This document shows positions 1-10,003 of a DNA stretch of 64,000 nt, piece after piece. Under the pieces are notes generated by a model, which ran no database searches, had not been told where the DNA came from, and worked only from the letters and a program-made list of their open reading frames with translations. A program made the translations under genes and the position numbers. The DNA comes from Bacteroidota bacterium. GTDB lineage: Bacteria > Bacteroidota > Bacteroidia > Bacteroidales > FEN-979. The stretch covers positions 1-64,000 of the forward strand of contig JAPLDF010000041.1 of NCBI GenBank assembly GCA_026391835.1, in the 5' to 3' direction. How positions within the stretch are numbered: position 1 is the first letter of the stretch; the number at the start of each line of letters is the position of its first letter.

Positions 1-132
1 GGATGGTTCAATTGGTTGATTGAAAAAACAGATTTTCAAAGAGCGAGTAAAGTGCGATCAGCCAAAGGCCTTCTTGTTCATGTTTTCGGTAAGTTGGCTG
101 CCGCGTTTATTTATTTGATTTTTAACCCTTGA
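1..132 (+). CDS. C-terminal fragment of an unidentified protein truncated by the window edge
   Basis: Frame 1 is open from base 1 to a TGA at 130-132: GWFNWLIEKTDFQRASKVRSAKGLLVHVFGKLAAAFIYLIFNP*; hydrophobic C-terminus. Confidence 0.5.
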   Translation, partial: GWFNWLIEKTDFQRASKVRSAKGLLVHVFGKLAAAFIYLIFNP

Positions 133-278
133 TTCACATTACAAAGTTAATTAAGTTTCATATTACTTTATATCATCTCCGGATAATTGCAATCAGATTT
201 TTTCCGCGGTTAATCACGAGCGGTCCATCCTGAAGCGGATAATAATTTCTACTTTTGTAAGCATAGAAAACACAGACC

Positions 279-965
279 ATGCCAACATCCGTACCCAATT
301 CCAGGGAGATTGTAAAATCGATCATCCAGAAGAGCAGCCTGAAGCAGGAGGTATACCATAAAACCCTTGATGTATTCAATGTTTTCAAGCGGGAATGTGA
401 AGATTTTATCGAATCGAACAAAGGAAAAATGAAAAAAGCTCCTTTCCCCACTTTGTTTGAATACAGCGACAGGGGCGTTTTTGAATTTCAACTGAAATTC
501 GGTTCCGATATCCTGATTTTTTTCATGCACTCCAATGTATTCGAAATACCCCGCGACCATGTTGTGATGAAAAGCAGCTACATCAGGGAGGATAAAAACC
601 GATCCTACTGCGGGATCATCCACATATTCAACTTCCTGGCCGATTCATTCAAATATTCCAGGACAAACGACATCGGGTATTGCATCGGGCGGGTTTTTGT
701 GAACCGGGAAAACCATTATTTTACTGAAGGGAAACGTGAGATCGGGCTGCTCTATAACAACTTCACAGGCAACATCCTTGACCAGAAAGCCATTCAGACC
801 ATCATCCACTCATCAATCCTGTACACACTAAATTTTGACCTGCTCACCCCGCCGTATGACAACATCAAGGAAGTTACAGTTGCCGAAATGCAGACAACGC
901 TTGACGCCATGTCGATCAGCACGGGCAAACGCCTGGGATTCAGATTCCAGGCAGATCCTGAGTGA
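279..965 (+). CDS. conserved hypothetical protein
   Basis: Long 228-aa ORF with globular composition; no family recognised. Confidence 0.75.
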   Translation: MPTSVPNSREIVKSIIQKSSLKQEVYHKTLDVFNVFKRECEDFIESNKGKMKKAPFPTLFEYSDRGVFEFQLKFGSDILIFFMHSNVFEIPRDHVVMKSSYIREDKNRSYCGIIHIFNFLADSFKYSRTNDIGYCIGRVFVNRENHYFTEGKREIGLLYNNFTGNILDQKAIQTIIHSSILYTLNFDLLTPPYDNIKEVTVAEMQTTLDAMSISTGKRLGFRFQADPE

Positions 966-970
966 TTGTG

Positions 971-1627
971 TCAGAAAATAATTTCCACCAGGAGTTCCCT
1001 GATGGAGGCATAGGTATGCGACAGGACGCAGTGAATAGCACCGGGAGGTGTCCACTTGACAAGGAAAATTCCTTCGCGGGTTTCTGGTTTTAAAACCTGG
1101 CCGGAACCGGCCTCCATTTCAAACCATTGTGTCTTCTTCAGGATCCATTTTTCTTTCAAAGTATAGATATGCCAGGTAACAGCAAGTTCCCTGCTTATTG
1201 TAACCGTTTCAAGGCCTGTCTCTTCTTTGACTTCACGGATGGCGGCGGCCTGTGCCGACGGCATGTCCTCTTTTGAATTTCCGGTGCCGGAAATATCCTT
1301 TTTCTCAATTTTGCCCTTGGGCAGATCCCAGAAACCCAGGCGGTGAATAAACAGGTACTCTCCTTTTTCATTTTTCACCAGTCCGCCCGCTGCCTTGATA
1401 ACCTTAAAAAACGATGCAAACCGGGCAAAAGCTTCAGACGTTTTAGCCGATTGGAATTCCGGTTCAATGATAACCAGCTTCTGGAATTTCTCATATCGTT
1501 TAAATTCCTCCCAGGCTGTTTCCAGTTTTTCAACCGATGTATATTCAATCACCATGGAGGTAGCCAATGAGTTTTCCGGTTGAACTGGAAGGAATTCTAT
1601 GATACGGTCATTCAGGAATATTTTCAT
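971..1627 (-). CDS. NUDIX hydrolase domain protein
   Basis: Nudix box-like PKGKIEK...AAIREVKEETGL. Confidence 0.9.
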   Translation of the reverse strand: MKIFLNDRIIEFLPVQPENSLATSMVIEYTSVEKLETAWEEFKRYEKFQKLVIIEPEFQSAKTSEAFARFASFFKVIKAAGGLVKNEKGEYLFIHRLGFWDLPKGKIEKKDISGTGNSKEDMPSAQAAAIREVKEETGLETVTISRELAVTWHIYTLKEKWILKKTQWFEMEAGSGQVLKPETREGIFLVKWTPPGAIHCVLSHTYASIRELLVEIIF

Positions 1628-1699
1628 TCATTCAAAATTTACCCGGTAAAATTACGTTTTTTCACAACGCATGATCAAAGGTATTCCTCCATTTTTTGT

Positions 1700-1707
1700 T
1701 ACCTTTG
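1700..1707 (+). promoter_or_regulatory. Bacteroidetes-type -7 element upstream of pyrE
   Basis: TACCTTTG matches TAnnTTTG, 26 bp before the pyrE ATG; no clear -33 element seen. Confidence 0.5.
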
Positions 1708-1732
1708 CGGTTGAAAAAACTCAAATTACCAT

Positions 1733-2362
1733 ATGATCTATAACAAAGACATTGCATCCAGGACCGCCGAACTGCTGCTGAAAATCAAAGCGGTGAAGCT
1801 CAGTCCCAAAGAGTTATTCACCTGGGCATCAGGCATCAAATCGCCCATTTATTGCGACAATCGCATCACCCTCTCCTACCCCGAAATCCGTACCTTTATC
1901 CGGCAGCATTTCGTGAGGGCCATTGAAGAAAACAATTTCGAGCCGGAAGCAATTTCAGGAGTCGCCACTGGTGGTATTGCCCAGGGCGTGCTCGTTGCCC
2001 AGGAACTTGGACTTCCGTTTTCCTATGTACGGCCTGGGAAGAAAGAACATGGGCTGGCGAACCAGATTGAAGGTGAAGTTAGGGATGGCCAGCGCATTGT
2101 TGTCGTTGAAGATCTCATATCAACGGGAGGCTCCAGCCTGGGCGCTGTGCAAACACTGCGTGATGCAGGCTGCAACATCAAAGGTATGCTGGCCATTTTC
2201 ACCTACAACCTCCCCAAGGCTGAAAAAGCGTTTAAAGAGGCCGATTGCGCCCTGGTCACCCTGACAGATTACGACCACCTTGTACAGAAAGCCCTTGAAA
2301 TCGGCTACATCTCCCAGGATGACATTAAGGTCCTGCAGGATTTCAAGAAATCGCTCGCTTAA
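1733..2362 (+). CDS. pyrE: orotate phosphoribosyltransferase
   Basis: PRPP motif VVVEDLISTGGSS; GVATGGIAQG, SYVRPGKKEHG. Confidence 0.95.
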   Translation: MIYNKDIASRTAELLLKIKAVKLSPKELFTWASGIKSPIYCDNRITLSYPEIRTFIRQHFVRAIEENNFEPEAISGVATGGIAQGVLVAQELGLPFSYVRPGKKEHGLANQIEGEVRDGQRIVVVEDLISTGGSSLGAVQTLRDAGCNIKGMLAIFTYNLPKAEKAFKEADCALVTLTDYDHLVQKALEIGYISQDDIKVLQDFKKSLA

Positions 2363-2417
2363 AACCGGGTTCCTGTACATTTCAAATTCCCGTTATTGCT
2401 TCGAAACATATAATCAA

Positions 2418-2453
2418 ACAAGGAGGGATGCCCGTATGAGCATCCCTCCTTGT
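2418..2453. terminator. bidirectional terminator hairpin between convergent genes
   Basis: ACAAGGAGGGATGC-CCGTATGA-GCATCCCTCCTTGT: perfect 14-bp stem with 8-nt loop, between pyrE (+) and the 2483 gene (-). Confidence 0.9.
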
Positions 2454-2482
2454 ATTTTGCATTGAATGAAGTAAAAGCGCTG

Positions 2483-5332
2483 TTAGAGTTTTACGATTTT
2501 CCCGTAACCGGTACCGATCTTAACAATATAAGTGCCATGAGCAAGGCTGCTTAAATTGATGGTCGTGTTAAAGACTCCTTTGGGCTGATTTCCATAGGAA
2601 GTATTTAACAGCAGCCTGCCGGTGAGGTCATATACCAAAAGGCTGAGGTTCCCTGATTTTTCATTTGTGTAGCTGATGTTCAGGTTGTCCTTTACGGGGT
2701 TAGGGTTCACATTCAAACTGCCGCTTGTTCTGACCGATCCCGGTCCGGGATCCATTCCAACAACAGCATACGTTGTTTCCATCCATAAGCCCCTGCCATA
2801 GGAAGAAGCATAGATGACACCCGTGTTGAGCACATGGTAATCAAAGATCACCTGCTGACGGAGGTCCGTAACAGGAACATTGCCGATATTCTGAATGTCT
2901 GCAGCCCACAATGGCGTGGCGTCATTCAGGTTCGTTGTGGTGAACACACCAAGATCACTCCCTACAAGTGCATTGTTGTTCCCTGTCATTTCGATCAGGC
3001 CGCTGTAAATCGGTGCCTGGGGCAGGTTGCTTTGGATGGACGTAAACACCGGCGTGGCATCATGTGCATTTTGCGTATAGTATACATAGTTCTGATTTCC
3101 GTAATTGCCAAGGGTTACCATCACCATGGCAGAATTGTTTGGATTGATAGAAATGGAACTGACCGTTCGTCCTGTGAAAGGGGTAGTGGTGAACAACGTA
3201 TTGGTAAGAACACACTGGGAACTGGCTATGTTCGCAGTTGCTGAATCGTATGCATTGATAACATTCGCAATCCGGATCAGCCTGCCTTTGGAGGTTCCTG
3301 CCCAAACGGTACTAAGATCTTTTGAAACAGCAAGCGCCGTAACCAGGTCGTCGGTAACAAGGTCCTTGAAAATGAGGTAATATTCAGTGACCTTGTTGAA
3401 TTTAAGCAGGTCCTTGGTCATATAAATGCCCTTCACCGCCAGGGTATCTCCATAAATGAAGAAGCGGCTGGCGTATGGATCAGCCACGATGATGCTGTCG
3501 CCTTTGGGAATGGGGGCGGTAGTGTAATACGGGAACAGCAAGCTGTTGGAACCACTCCGGACCATGATTGTCGTATCGGCGGGGACTGCTTTTTGCTCGG
3601 CAAAATACTTAACACTGTCGCGGGTGATGCCAAAAACCTTGCCCTGGTCGAAGGTCTCCCACAAACGCATGGGCATGTGGGCGGAGAGGACAGTGTTTAC
3701 ACCTTTTAAAAAGAAATCATTGTCATAGTTGATATCGGTGAAATCCTGGCGGCGAACTTTCAGAGTTCCAGCCTTTGTATACACCGCTACACGTGAATCG
3801 ACGCTGGACCATTCGCAGGTTCCGCCATTGCCGCCATAATTGGAGTGCTGTGGCTGGTAATTGGCCCCGTATTTTGTTTCATCCTCGCGCCAAACCTGGT
3901 ATCCGTCGTTTGGAAAACTGACCTGGGACGGGCAGAAGAAGCCCAATGCAAGTGTACCGATCCGGTCGCCGCCACCCATCACGTAACCCCTCTGGGCTGA
4001 ATAGGCAACAGTGGTAAACTGACTGGATTGCATTTGTTTGTTGCTGGTCTGATAGGTAACACCGTTCGTTCCGATGGTGGCAATGCTCACGCCGCCGTCA
4101 GTCGCCATCAATACCTGGTTGGCATTGTTCGGGCGGAAAATGTAGCTGTGATGGTACGAAGGTGAAAAATACGGGCTCAGGGAGCCATAATCGCCAAAAC
4201 TGATCTTCTCCCAATTGAAGAATCCAGTAGGATCAACCCGTTTGCCGTACCACATGTTCGTGCCGCCGAGGAAGATTTTGTCGGGATCATTCGGAAATAC
4301 ACCCAGGGTATTGGCATAACATCCGATATCGGTTCCAAAAGGCTCAAAAGTCGGGTTGTTGGGGAAAACGATCGACCAGGTGGTGCCTTTATCAATGGAA
4401 CAGTAAATGTTGAGTAATTTTCCATCGGCTGCTGCCAAGCTGGCATACATCACATTTGTATTGGAAGGAGCAATTGCAAATACCATCCATCCGATCCCGC
4501 TGTTCGGGAGTGAGTTTTCTTTTCCCGTGGTAAGCGTGACCCAGGAATCAAGATTGCCGCCAATGGACATATAGGCTGAATCGCCTACTGCCGATATAAC
4601 GGTACCATCGGTTCCTACACAAACATCCATGGCATAACCGGCTTTGACTCTTGTCCAGTCATTGCCGTTATCGCTGAAATACAGGCCGCCCTTTGTGGCA
4701 GCGAACAAACGGTTCGACTGAGGGGCAACTGCCAGCTTTGCAACGCCGTAAAAATCAGCATTTCCCTGTGTTCCGGTAACTGCGGTGAATGCTCCCCCGT
4801 TGACAGAACGGTAGATCCCGCTGCCATTCAGCTTAACTGTTTTACAGGTAGTAACACCGGTAGCGGCATAAATAGTACCGGTGGAGGTTTGTACCAGGGA
4901 GGAAACATTGAGTACAAGGTTGTTCTCTACGGTCATTTGTGTCCAGGTAAGACCAATGTTGACCGACTTCCAGACACCACCATTTGCAGATCCCGCGACG
5001 AGCGTCAGCCCGCTTGTATCAGTGTTGTCGAAAATTGCACTCCATACCATACCTGGATAATTGTCAGGTCCGGCACTCAGCCAGTTGAGCCCCATTGCTC
5101 CCGAGGTAGATTTAACCCGAAGCGCGTCAGCTTGCCGGCGGGCGTTCATAACATCCTGCGGATTGACCATCCCTGTGTTTTGGTTGGCACGGATGCTCTC
5201 CACCCATGATCCGTCAGTTTTCCGAAAATCCGGATTTCCAGGTTGGCCGGTAACAGTCAACACAGAGAATAAAAGCAAGGAAAGGCCTAAGAAAGCTGTG
5301 ATCAGGCGAAGGGGTAAAAATCTATTTTTCAT
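2483..5332 (-). CDS. secreted BNR/sortilin-like repeat protein with T9SS type A C-terminal sorting domain
   Basis: Signal peptide; repeated beta-propeller-like GGVWKSVNIGLTWTQM/GIYRSVNGG motifs; C-terminal NPNPVKDNLNISY...GTYIVKIGTGYGKIVKL. Confidence 0.85.
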   Translation of the reverse strand: MKNRFLPLRLITAFLGLSLLLFSVLTVTGQPGNPDFRKTDGSWVESIRANQNTGMVNPQDVMNARRQADALRVKSTSGAMGLNWLSAGPDNYPGMVWSAIFDNTDTSGLTLVAGSANGGVWKSVNIGLTWTQMTVENNLVLNVSSLVQTSTGTIYAATGVTTCKTVKLNGSGIYRSVNGGAFTAVTGTQGNADFYGVAKLAVAPQSNRLFAATKGGLYFSDNGNDWTRVKAGYAMDVCVGTDGTVISAVGDSAYMSIGGNLDSWVTLTTGKENSLPNSGIGWMVFAIAPSNTNVMYASLAAADGKLLNIYCSIDKGTTWSIVFPNNPTFEPFGTDIGCYANTLGVFPNDPDKIFLGGTNMWYGKRVDPTGFFNWEKISFGDYGSLSPYFSPSYHHSYIFRPNNANQVLMATDGGVSIATIGTNGVTYQTSNKQMQSSQFTTVAYSAQRGYVMGGGDRIGTLALGFFCPSQVSFPNDGYQVWREDETKYGANYQPQHSNYGGNGGTCEWSSVDSRVAVYTKAGTLKVRRQDFTDINYDNDFFLKGVNTVLSAHMPMRLWETFDQGKVFGITRDSVKYFAEQKAVPADTTIMVRSGSNSLLFPYYTTAPIPKGDSIIVADPYASRFFIYGDTLAVKGIYMTKDLLKFNKVTEYYLIFKDLVTDDLVTALAVSKDLSTVWAGTSKGRLIRIANVINAYDSATANIASSQCVLTNTLFTTTPFTGRTVSSISINPNNSAMVMVTLGNYGNQNYVYYTQNAHDATPVFTSIQSNLPQAPIYSGLIEMTGNNNALVGSDLGVFTTTNLNDATPLWAADIQNIGNVPVTDLRQQVIFDYHVLNTGVIYASSYGRGLWMETTYAVVGMDPGPGSVRTSGSLNVNPNPVKDNLNISYTNEKSGNLSLLVYDLTGRLLLNTSYGNQPKGVFNTTINLSSLAHGTYIVKIGTGYGKIVKL

Positions 5333-5534
5333 ATCACTCTTTTTAATTTGGCTTATATGTTTCTGGAATTAATACTTTCTAAACCCGGGATAATCAATGG
5401 ATAGGAAATTGAGAAACCATGTTGTTTTTAATCGAACAAATATAAAGCAAAAAAAGTATCCTGCAAAATTATTTTACCTGCTGGATGATTTCTTCGGCAA
5501 ACAACAAAGAATGACCGCTGAGAAGGACCTGGAA

Positions 5535-6299
5535 TCAGATTTTTTCCAGGGAATTTTTCGGGAGCCAGCCCACACTGCCATTGGCAATCCGGATTTCATA
5601 CCAGCCGCTGATGTTATCGAGCAGCTTGACTTTGGTACCTTCGTGAACCACGAAAAGATCCGTACTTTTATCGTCGGGAGAACTTTTAACTGTTATGGTA
5701 GGAGCAAAAATGATGGCCTCGCTGGCCGAATTGGCAAAATTATAACCATTCCAGGCAAATACAAAGGAGACAAATGATAGGAGAAACAATCCGAGGGCAG
5801 CCCAAAAGCCAATTTTCCGAAGGACCAGCACCCGGGAGGCAAGATACATAACAAGACCTAACAACCCGGCGACGACCATGCAAATAAACATCATTGCCCA
5901 GGTATCGGCCGGAAGGAACTGGATCAGACCGTTGAACCACCTTTTATAAAACAATTCCGGCAGCGGTTCAATTTTATCGGAAATTTTCGTGTTTGCCACA
6001 TTGAGATTGAAGTTGATGTCTTCATTGCCAGGATCAAGCCGCCTCGCACGTTCATACCACAAAATCGCCCTTGAATAATCATTCATTTTAAAATACGTAT
6101 TCCCCAGGTTGTAAAAAAGCTCCGGGGAGGCAAAGCCGGCATCGGCGACCTTCTGGTAGAGATCGGCTGCAATGGAATATGAACCAGCCGAATATGCCTT
6201 GTTTGCCTTGGCAACATTCAGCTGTTCAACAGATGGGAAAGCAGTGAAGGCTGCAAAAAGGAAAATAATTACTATGCCGAAAGGTTTCATATGCATCAT
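5535..6299 (-). CDS. batE: TPR and SH3-like domain protein of the Bat operon (BatE-like)
   Basis: TPR (FYNLGNTYFKMNDYSRAILWYERA), two TM segments, C-terminal SH3-like domain; operon position. Confidence 0.8.
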   Translation of the reverse strand: MMHMKPFGIVIIFLFAAFTAFPSVEQLNVAKANKAYSAGSYSIAADLYQKVADAGFASPELFYNLGNTYFKMNDYSRAILWYERARRLDPGNEDINFNLNVANTKISDKIEPLPELFYKRWFNGLIQFLPADTWAMMFICMVVAGLLGLVMYLASRVLVLRKIGFWAALGLFLLSFVSFVFAWNGYNFANSASEAIIFAPTITVKSSPDDKSTDLFVVHEGTKVKLLDNISGWYEIRIANGSVGWLPKNSLEKI

Positions 6300-8203
6300 C
6301 TTAATTCCCGTTCCATTTTTGCTATTATTTCGAGCGCTTCATTATAGATCCGCTCCATGTTGACGGTTTTTTCGCCGGGGGCAAACCGTGCAAATTCAGT
6401 GTTATTCAACGTTTCGATGAACTGTGAGATGATCGTTTCGCTGACATTGCGGTGGACCAGGGCTTCGCGTACCGAATCGATGCTGAGTTCGGCCATGGGT
6501 ATGCTGAATTTATCGCTCAGGTAGCCCCAGAGCGACTGGGAAATGGCAATATAAAAGTTGTCCTGTTCCCCGGATTTCTGGAACTCCTCCGCTTTTTTAA
6601 GCCGTTTTCGCGCAATTTTCGTCGCCTTCAGGTTCTTCATGAGGATGGTGTCGCTGCGACGGGCGGCCAGTTTGCGCCACAAAATCAGGAATGTCAGAAA
6701 AAGAAGGACCGGAACCACAAGCAGCGACCAGAAGAGCAGTGAGTTGAAAAACCAGCTGCCAGCCTGCTTCAGTCCGAAATTGTTATCCCTGATATGCCGG
6801 ATATCACTGCCGATGTATTTTATCTCCTCCTTGTTTGCACCTGAATAGGTCATGACGGCTCCCGATTCGCCGCTGCCCTTTTCAACATCAAGCATAAATT
6901 CAGGACTGGTGAGCGATACATATTTCTTTTTGTCAAGGTCGAAATAGCTGAACGTGATGGGTTTGATATTGAACTTGCCGGGCTTCCGGGGAATTAAGAG
7001 ATATTCAAACACCTGGTTTCCTGAGATCCCGGCAGCGGTTGTCTGGATATCACTGGTTACTTTAGGATCATAACTTTCAAAGTCGGGAGGGAATACAACA
7101 TTCATTTTGTCAATAAGCTGAATGTTCCCTTTCCCGCTCACGGTGCATTTCAGCGTGACGGCTTCATTTGTTTTCAACCGGGTTTTATCCACCTCCGAAT
7201 GAAACGTGAAATTACCGACGGCACCGCTGAAATCTGCCGGTTTACCTGCTTCCGGGAGCGGCTGAACATTGATGATGATCGGATTCGACTTCAGGTTTTT
7301 CTCAACATTGGCTACTCCCGAGTTGAAGAACGAGTCGTTGAAAAAGTCATCGAAAAACGGATCGCCTGTTTTTGTTTTTGTCGGCCTCCTGACCTGGGCA
7401 ACACATGCCAGTTCAAGCGGTTCTATCACCAGCCGGCCGCTTTTCAGCGGGAAAAGTGCGATTTTCCGGATGTCGGCAACAATGTATTGTTCTCCGTCGA
7501 TAACCTGGGTTGATTGCTGCAATTTGTCATTTTCCTTCATTAAATTCTGGGACCAGAACCCTGAAAACGACGAGAGTTTGCTGATATTGATCTGCGCGAT
7601 GGGAACCTTGGTGAAAATCTTGTAGGTAACCACGATGCCTTCGCCCTGGAGCGGGCTCGGGTTGGATGCGAAAGCTTTTACATAGACATCGTTGGCGTTC
7701 CCGGCAGGTGCCCCGGCTTGCGAACCGCCCGACCGGTACTGGTTCCCGGCTCCCTGCCCTTGTGTACTGCCGGCATTTGAATTTTTCACCACCTTGACAG
7801 TGAGCGTGTTCGAAGATATCTGCTTGCCGTTGGCATTCACACTTGCCGCAGGAATGTCAAATGTACCTTCCCTGTTCGCCTGCAGCAGGTAGGTAAACGT
7901 GTAGGTTATAGACATGGTGGTACTTCCGTTGACAAACCTGACACTGGAGCTTTGACTGGTGTTCGGGCCGCTCAGCACGTCAAAGCCCTGGATATTCGGT
8001 CCGCGGAAACCACTTCCCTGCGCATTGAGCGTGTAAACGAGCGTGAATGTCTCACCTGTGACCACAAGTTGTTTGGTCTGGCCGGTCAGCCTTACATCCT
8101 GGGTGTACGCGGCAGTTCCTGACAGAAGAACAAAAGCAATGAAGGAGAAAATGATCTTTCTTAACATATCGTTTAAATCTTTACCAATCCTTTTCAATTC
8201 CAA
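6296..8203 (-). CDS. batD: BatD family protein; likely real start at the internal Met at 8167
   Basis: Signal peptide MLRKIIFSFIAFVLLSGTAAYTQ, then BatD-like beta domains, TM and C-terminal region; operon context. Confidence 0.85.
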   Translation of the reverse strand: MELKRIGKDLNDMLRKIIFSFIAFVLLSGTAAYTQDVRLTGQTKQLVVTGETFTLVYTLNAQGSGFRGPNIQGFDVLSGPNTSQSSSVRFVNGSTTMSITYTFTYLLQANREGTFDIPAASVNANGKQISSNTLTVKVVKNSNAGSTQGQGAGNQYRSGGSQAGAPAGNANDVYVKAFASNPSPLQGEGIVVTYKIFTKVPIAQINISKLSSFSGFWSQNLMKENDKLQQSTQVIDGEQYIVADIRKIALFPLKSGRLVIEPLELACVAQVRRPTKTKTGDPFFDDFFNDSFFNSGVANVEKNLKSNPIIINVQPLPEAGKPADFSGAVGNFTFHSEVDKTRLKTNEAVTLKCTVSGKGNIQLIDKMNVVFPPDFESYDPKVTSDIQTTAAGISGNQVFEYLLIPRKPGKFNIKPITFSYFDLDKKKYVSLTSPEFMLDVEKGSGESGAVMTYSGANKEEIKYIGSDIRHIRDNNFGLKQAGSWFFNSLLFWSLLVVPVLLFLTFLILWRKLAARRSDTILMKNLKATKIARKRLKKAEEFQKSGEQDNFYIAISQSLWGYLSDKFSIPMAELSIDSVREALVHRNVSETIISQFIETLNNTEFARFAPGEKTVNMERIYNEALEIIAKMERELR

Positions 8204-8867
8204 TCACCTGGACCTTTGCTTTTTGTTTTTTAACTTTTTGCATCGTCTTCTTTTCATCGTTCTTTAAGGCCTCCAGCATTCGCTCAGCGTCATCTTTGCT
8301 GATCTTTTTCTGATCCTGGGGCTGTTTCTGCTGATCATTTTTTTGCTTCTGGTCCTGCTTCTCGTCCTTTTTATCCTTCTGATCTTTCTTATCGTCCTTC
8401 TTGTCTTTGTTGTCCTTGTTCTGCTGCTGTTGTTGCTGCTGCTTTTTCAGCATCATCTTTGCATATTCCAGGTTATACTTGGTGTCAACATTTTTCGGAT
8501 TGTTCATGAGTGCATTTTTGTAGGCAAGAATGCTTTTCTCATACTCTTTCGACTGCAGGTAGGAATTTCCCAGGTTATGAAAAACCTTCGACTGCACCTC
8601 ACGGTCTGTATTCTTTTCGGCTAAGTTATTATAAATCTTGGTGGCTTCCTCAAAGTTGTTGTTCTTATATACGGCAGCGCCCAGGTTGAACTGCCCTTTA
8701 ACCGACTCTTTGTTCAGCTCAAGGGCCTTGCGGTAATCCTTTTCGGCTTCCTTATATTCACCGTTTTCAAATTTCCGGTTTCCCTGGCGCAGCAAGGCAT
8801 TCTCCTTTTGCGAGAATGAATCGTAACCGGCAAGGGTCAGAAGTATGACAATTAAAATGTATCTCAT
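8181..8867 (-). CDS. batC: TPR protein with Q/K/D-rich low-complexity tail (BatC-like)
   Basis: TPR repeats; QQQQQQQNKDNKDKKDDKKDQKDKKDEKQDQKQ tract; operon context. Confidence 0.8.
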   Translation of the reverse strand: MRYILIVILLTLAGYDSFSQKENALLRQGNRKFENGEYKEAEKDYRKALELNKESVKGQFNLGAAVYKNNNFEEATKIYNNLAEKNTDREVQSKVFHNLGNSYLQSKEYEKSILAYKNALMNNPKNVDTKYNLEYAKMMLKKQQQQQQQNKDNKDKKDDKKDQKDKKDEKQDQKQKNDQQKQPQDQKKISKDDAERMLEALKNDEKKTMQKVKKQKAKVQVIGIEKDW

Positions 8868-9901
8868 TTCGAATCAAAATCAAATGGTTTAAAACGCCTC
8901 ATCCATTTTGTTTTGCGTTCAAAAACAAACAAATCAAGGATCAAAAGAAAAACTGCAAAGGCAACAAAGTATTGAAAACGGTCCTCATAGTCGCTGAACT
9001 GCTTCTCTTCGATCTCTGATTTCTCAATTTTGCTGATGTCGTCGAAGATCTTGCTAAGCCCCGTTTCAGAGGTAGTTGCACGCACATACATGCCTTTTCC
9101 CACACTTGCAATCTGCTGCAGCAGGGTCTCATCAAGTTTGCTCATGATGGTCTGGCCGTCGCTGTCTTTCCTGTATCCTGTCTGGATGTCGCCGCTGTAT
9201 ACCGGGATAGGGGCTCCCTCGGGCAATCCCATCCCGATTGTATAGATGGCTATGTTTTTTTTCACGGCAGACTCTGCCTGTTCCAGCACATTGCCTTCAT
9301 GATCTTCACCATCGGTGATCACAACGATCGCCTTGTTGTGCTTGGACTCGCCGAAACCGTTTGCAGCCACTTCAAGCGCTTCGGCAATTGCGGTTCCCTG
9401 CGTGGGGACAATGCCCGTATTGATCGAGGAAGTAAACATCTTGGCGGCGGCGTAATCGGTAGTGATAGGCAATTGTGTGTATGCTTTCCCGGCAAATACA
9501 ATTATTCCAAGGCGGTCGCCTTCCAGGTTATCGATCAGTCGGACAATGGATTGTTTCGCCCGTTCGAGCCGGTTGGGTTTTATATCCTGGGCCATCATTG
9601 AATTGGAGACATCAAGACATATCATCAGGTCAATCCCTTTCCGCTTGACCTTTTCCATGCGTGAGCCTGTTTGCGGATCAGCCATGGCAATGACAAGGGA
9701 GACAAGGGCCGTCGCGACCAGGAAGAACTTAAAGATGGTTTTAAAAACCGAATAATCGGGCATCAGTTGCCTGATCACATTCCAGTCGCCATAGGTTGCC
9801 AGTGTCCTTTTCTTCCAGAGTAAAAACAAGACAAGCAGGCCGGCAAGCACCGGGATGACCGCCAGCAGGTAGAAATAATATATGTGTGCGAACCTGAACA
9901 A
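8864..9901 (-). CDS. batB: VWA-domain membrane protein (BatB-like)
   Basis: MIDAS DVSNSMMAQDIKPNRLERAK; VITDGEDHEG; flanking TM segments. Confidence 0.88.
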   Translation of the reverse strand: MFRFAHIYYFYLLAVIPVLAGLLVLFLLWKKRTLATYGDWNVIRQLMPDYSVFKTIFKFFLVATALVSLVIAMADPQTGSRMEKVKRKGIDLMICLDVSNSMMAQDIKPNRLERAKQSIVRLIDNLEGDRLGIIVFAGKAYTQLPITTDYAAAKMFTSSINTGIVPTQGTAIAEALEVAANGFGESKHNKAIVVITDGEDHEGNVLEQAESAVKKNIAIYTIGMGLPEGAPIPVYSGDIQTGYRKDSDGQTIMSKLDETLLQQIASVGKGMYVRATTSETGLSKIFDDISKIEKSEIEEKQFSDYEDRFQYFVAFAVFLLILDLFVFERKTKWMRRFKPFDFDSK

Positions 9902-9903
9902 GG

Positions 9904-9959
9904 GTTGAGTGTTAAGGGTTAAGTGTTAAGTGTTAAGTGTTAAGTGTTAAGTGTTAAGT
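9904..9959. repeat. intergenic 7-bp tandem repeat (GTTAAGT)x8
   Basis: GTTGAGT GTTAAGG then six GTTAAGT units, read directly. Confidence 0.95.
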
Positions 9960-10003
9960 TTTATGTGCCGATGATTTGTGGTTTACAAGGGTTGTTAAAG
10001 TTG

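Noticed and set aside
8343-8624. Leu/Val-rich + strand ORF (LLLVLLLVLFILLIFLIVLLV...)
   Set aside because: Antisense of the Q/K/D-rich tail of BatC; composition artefact
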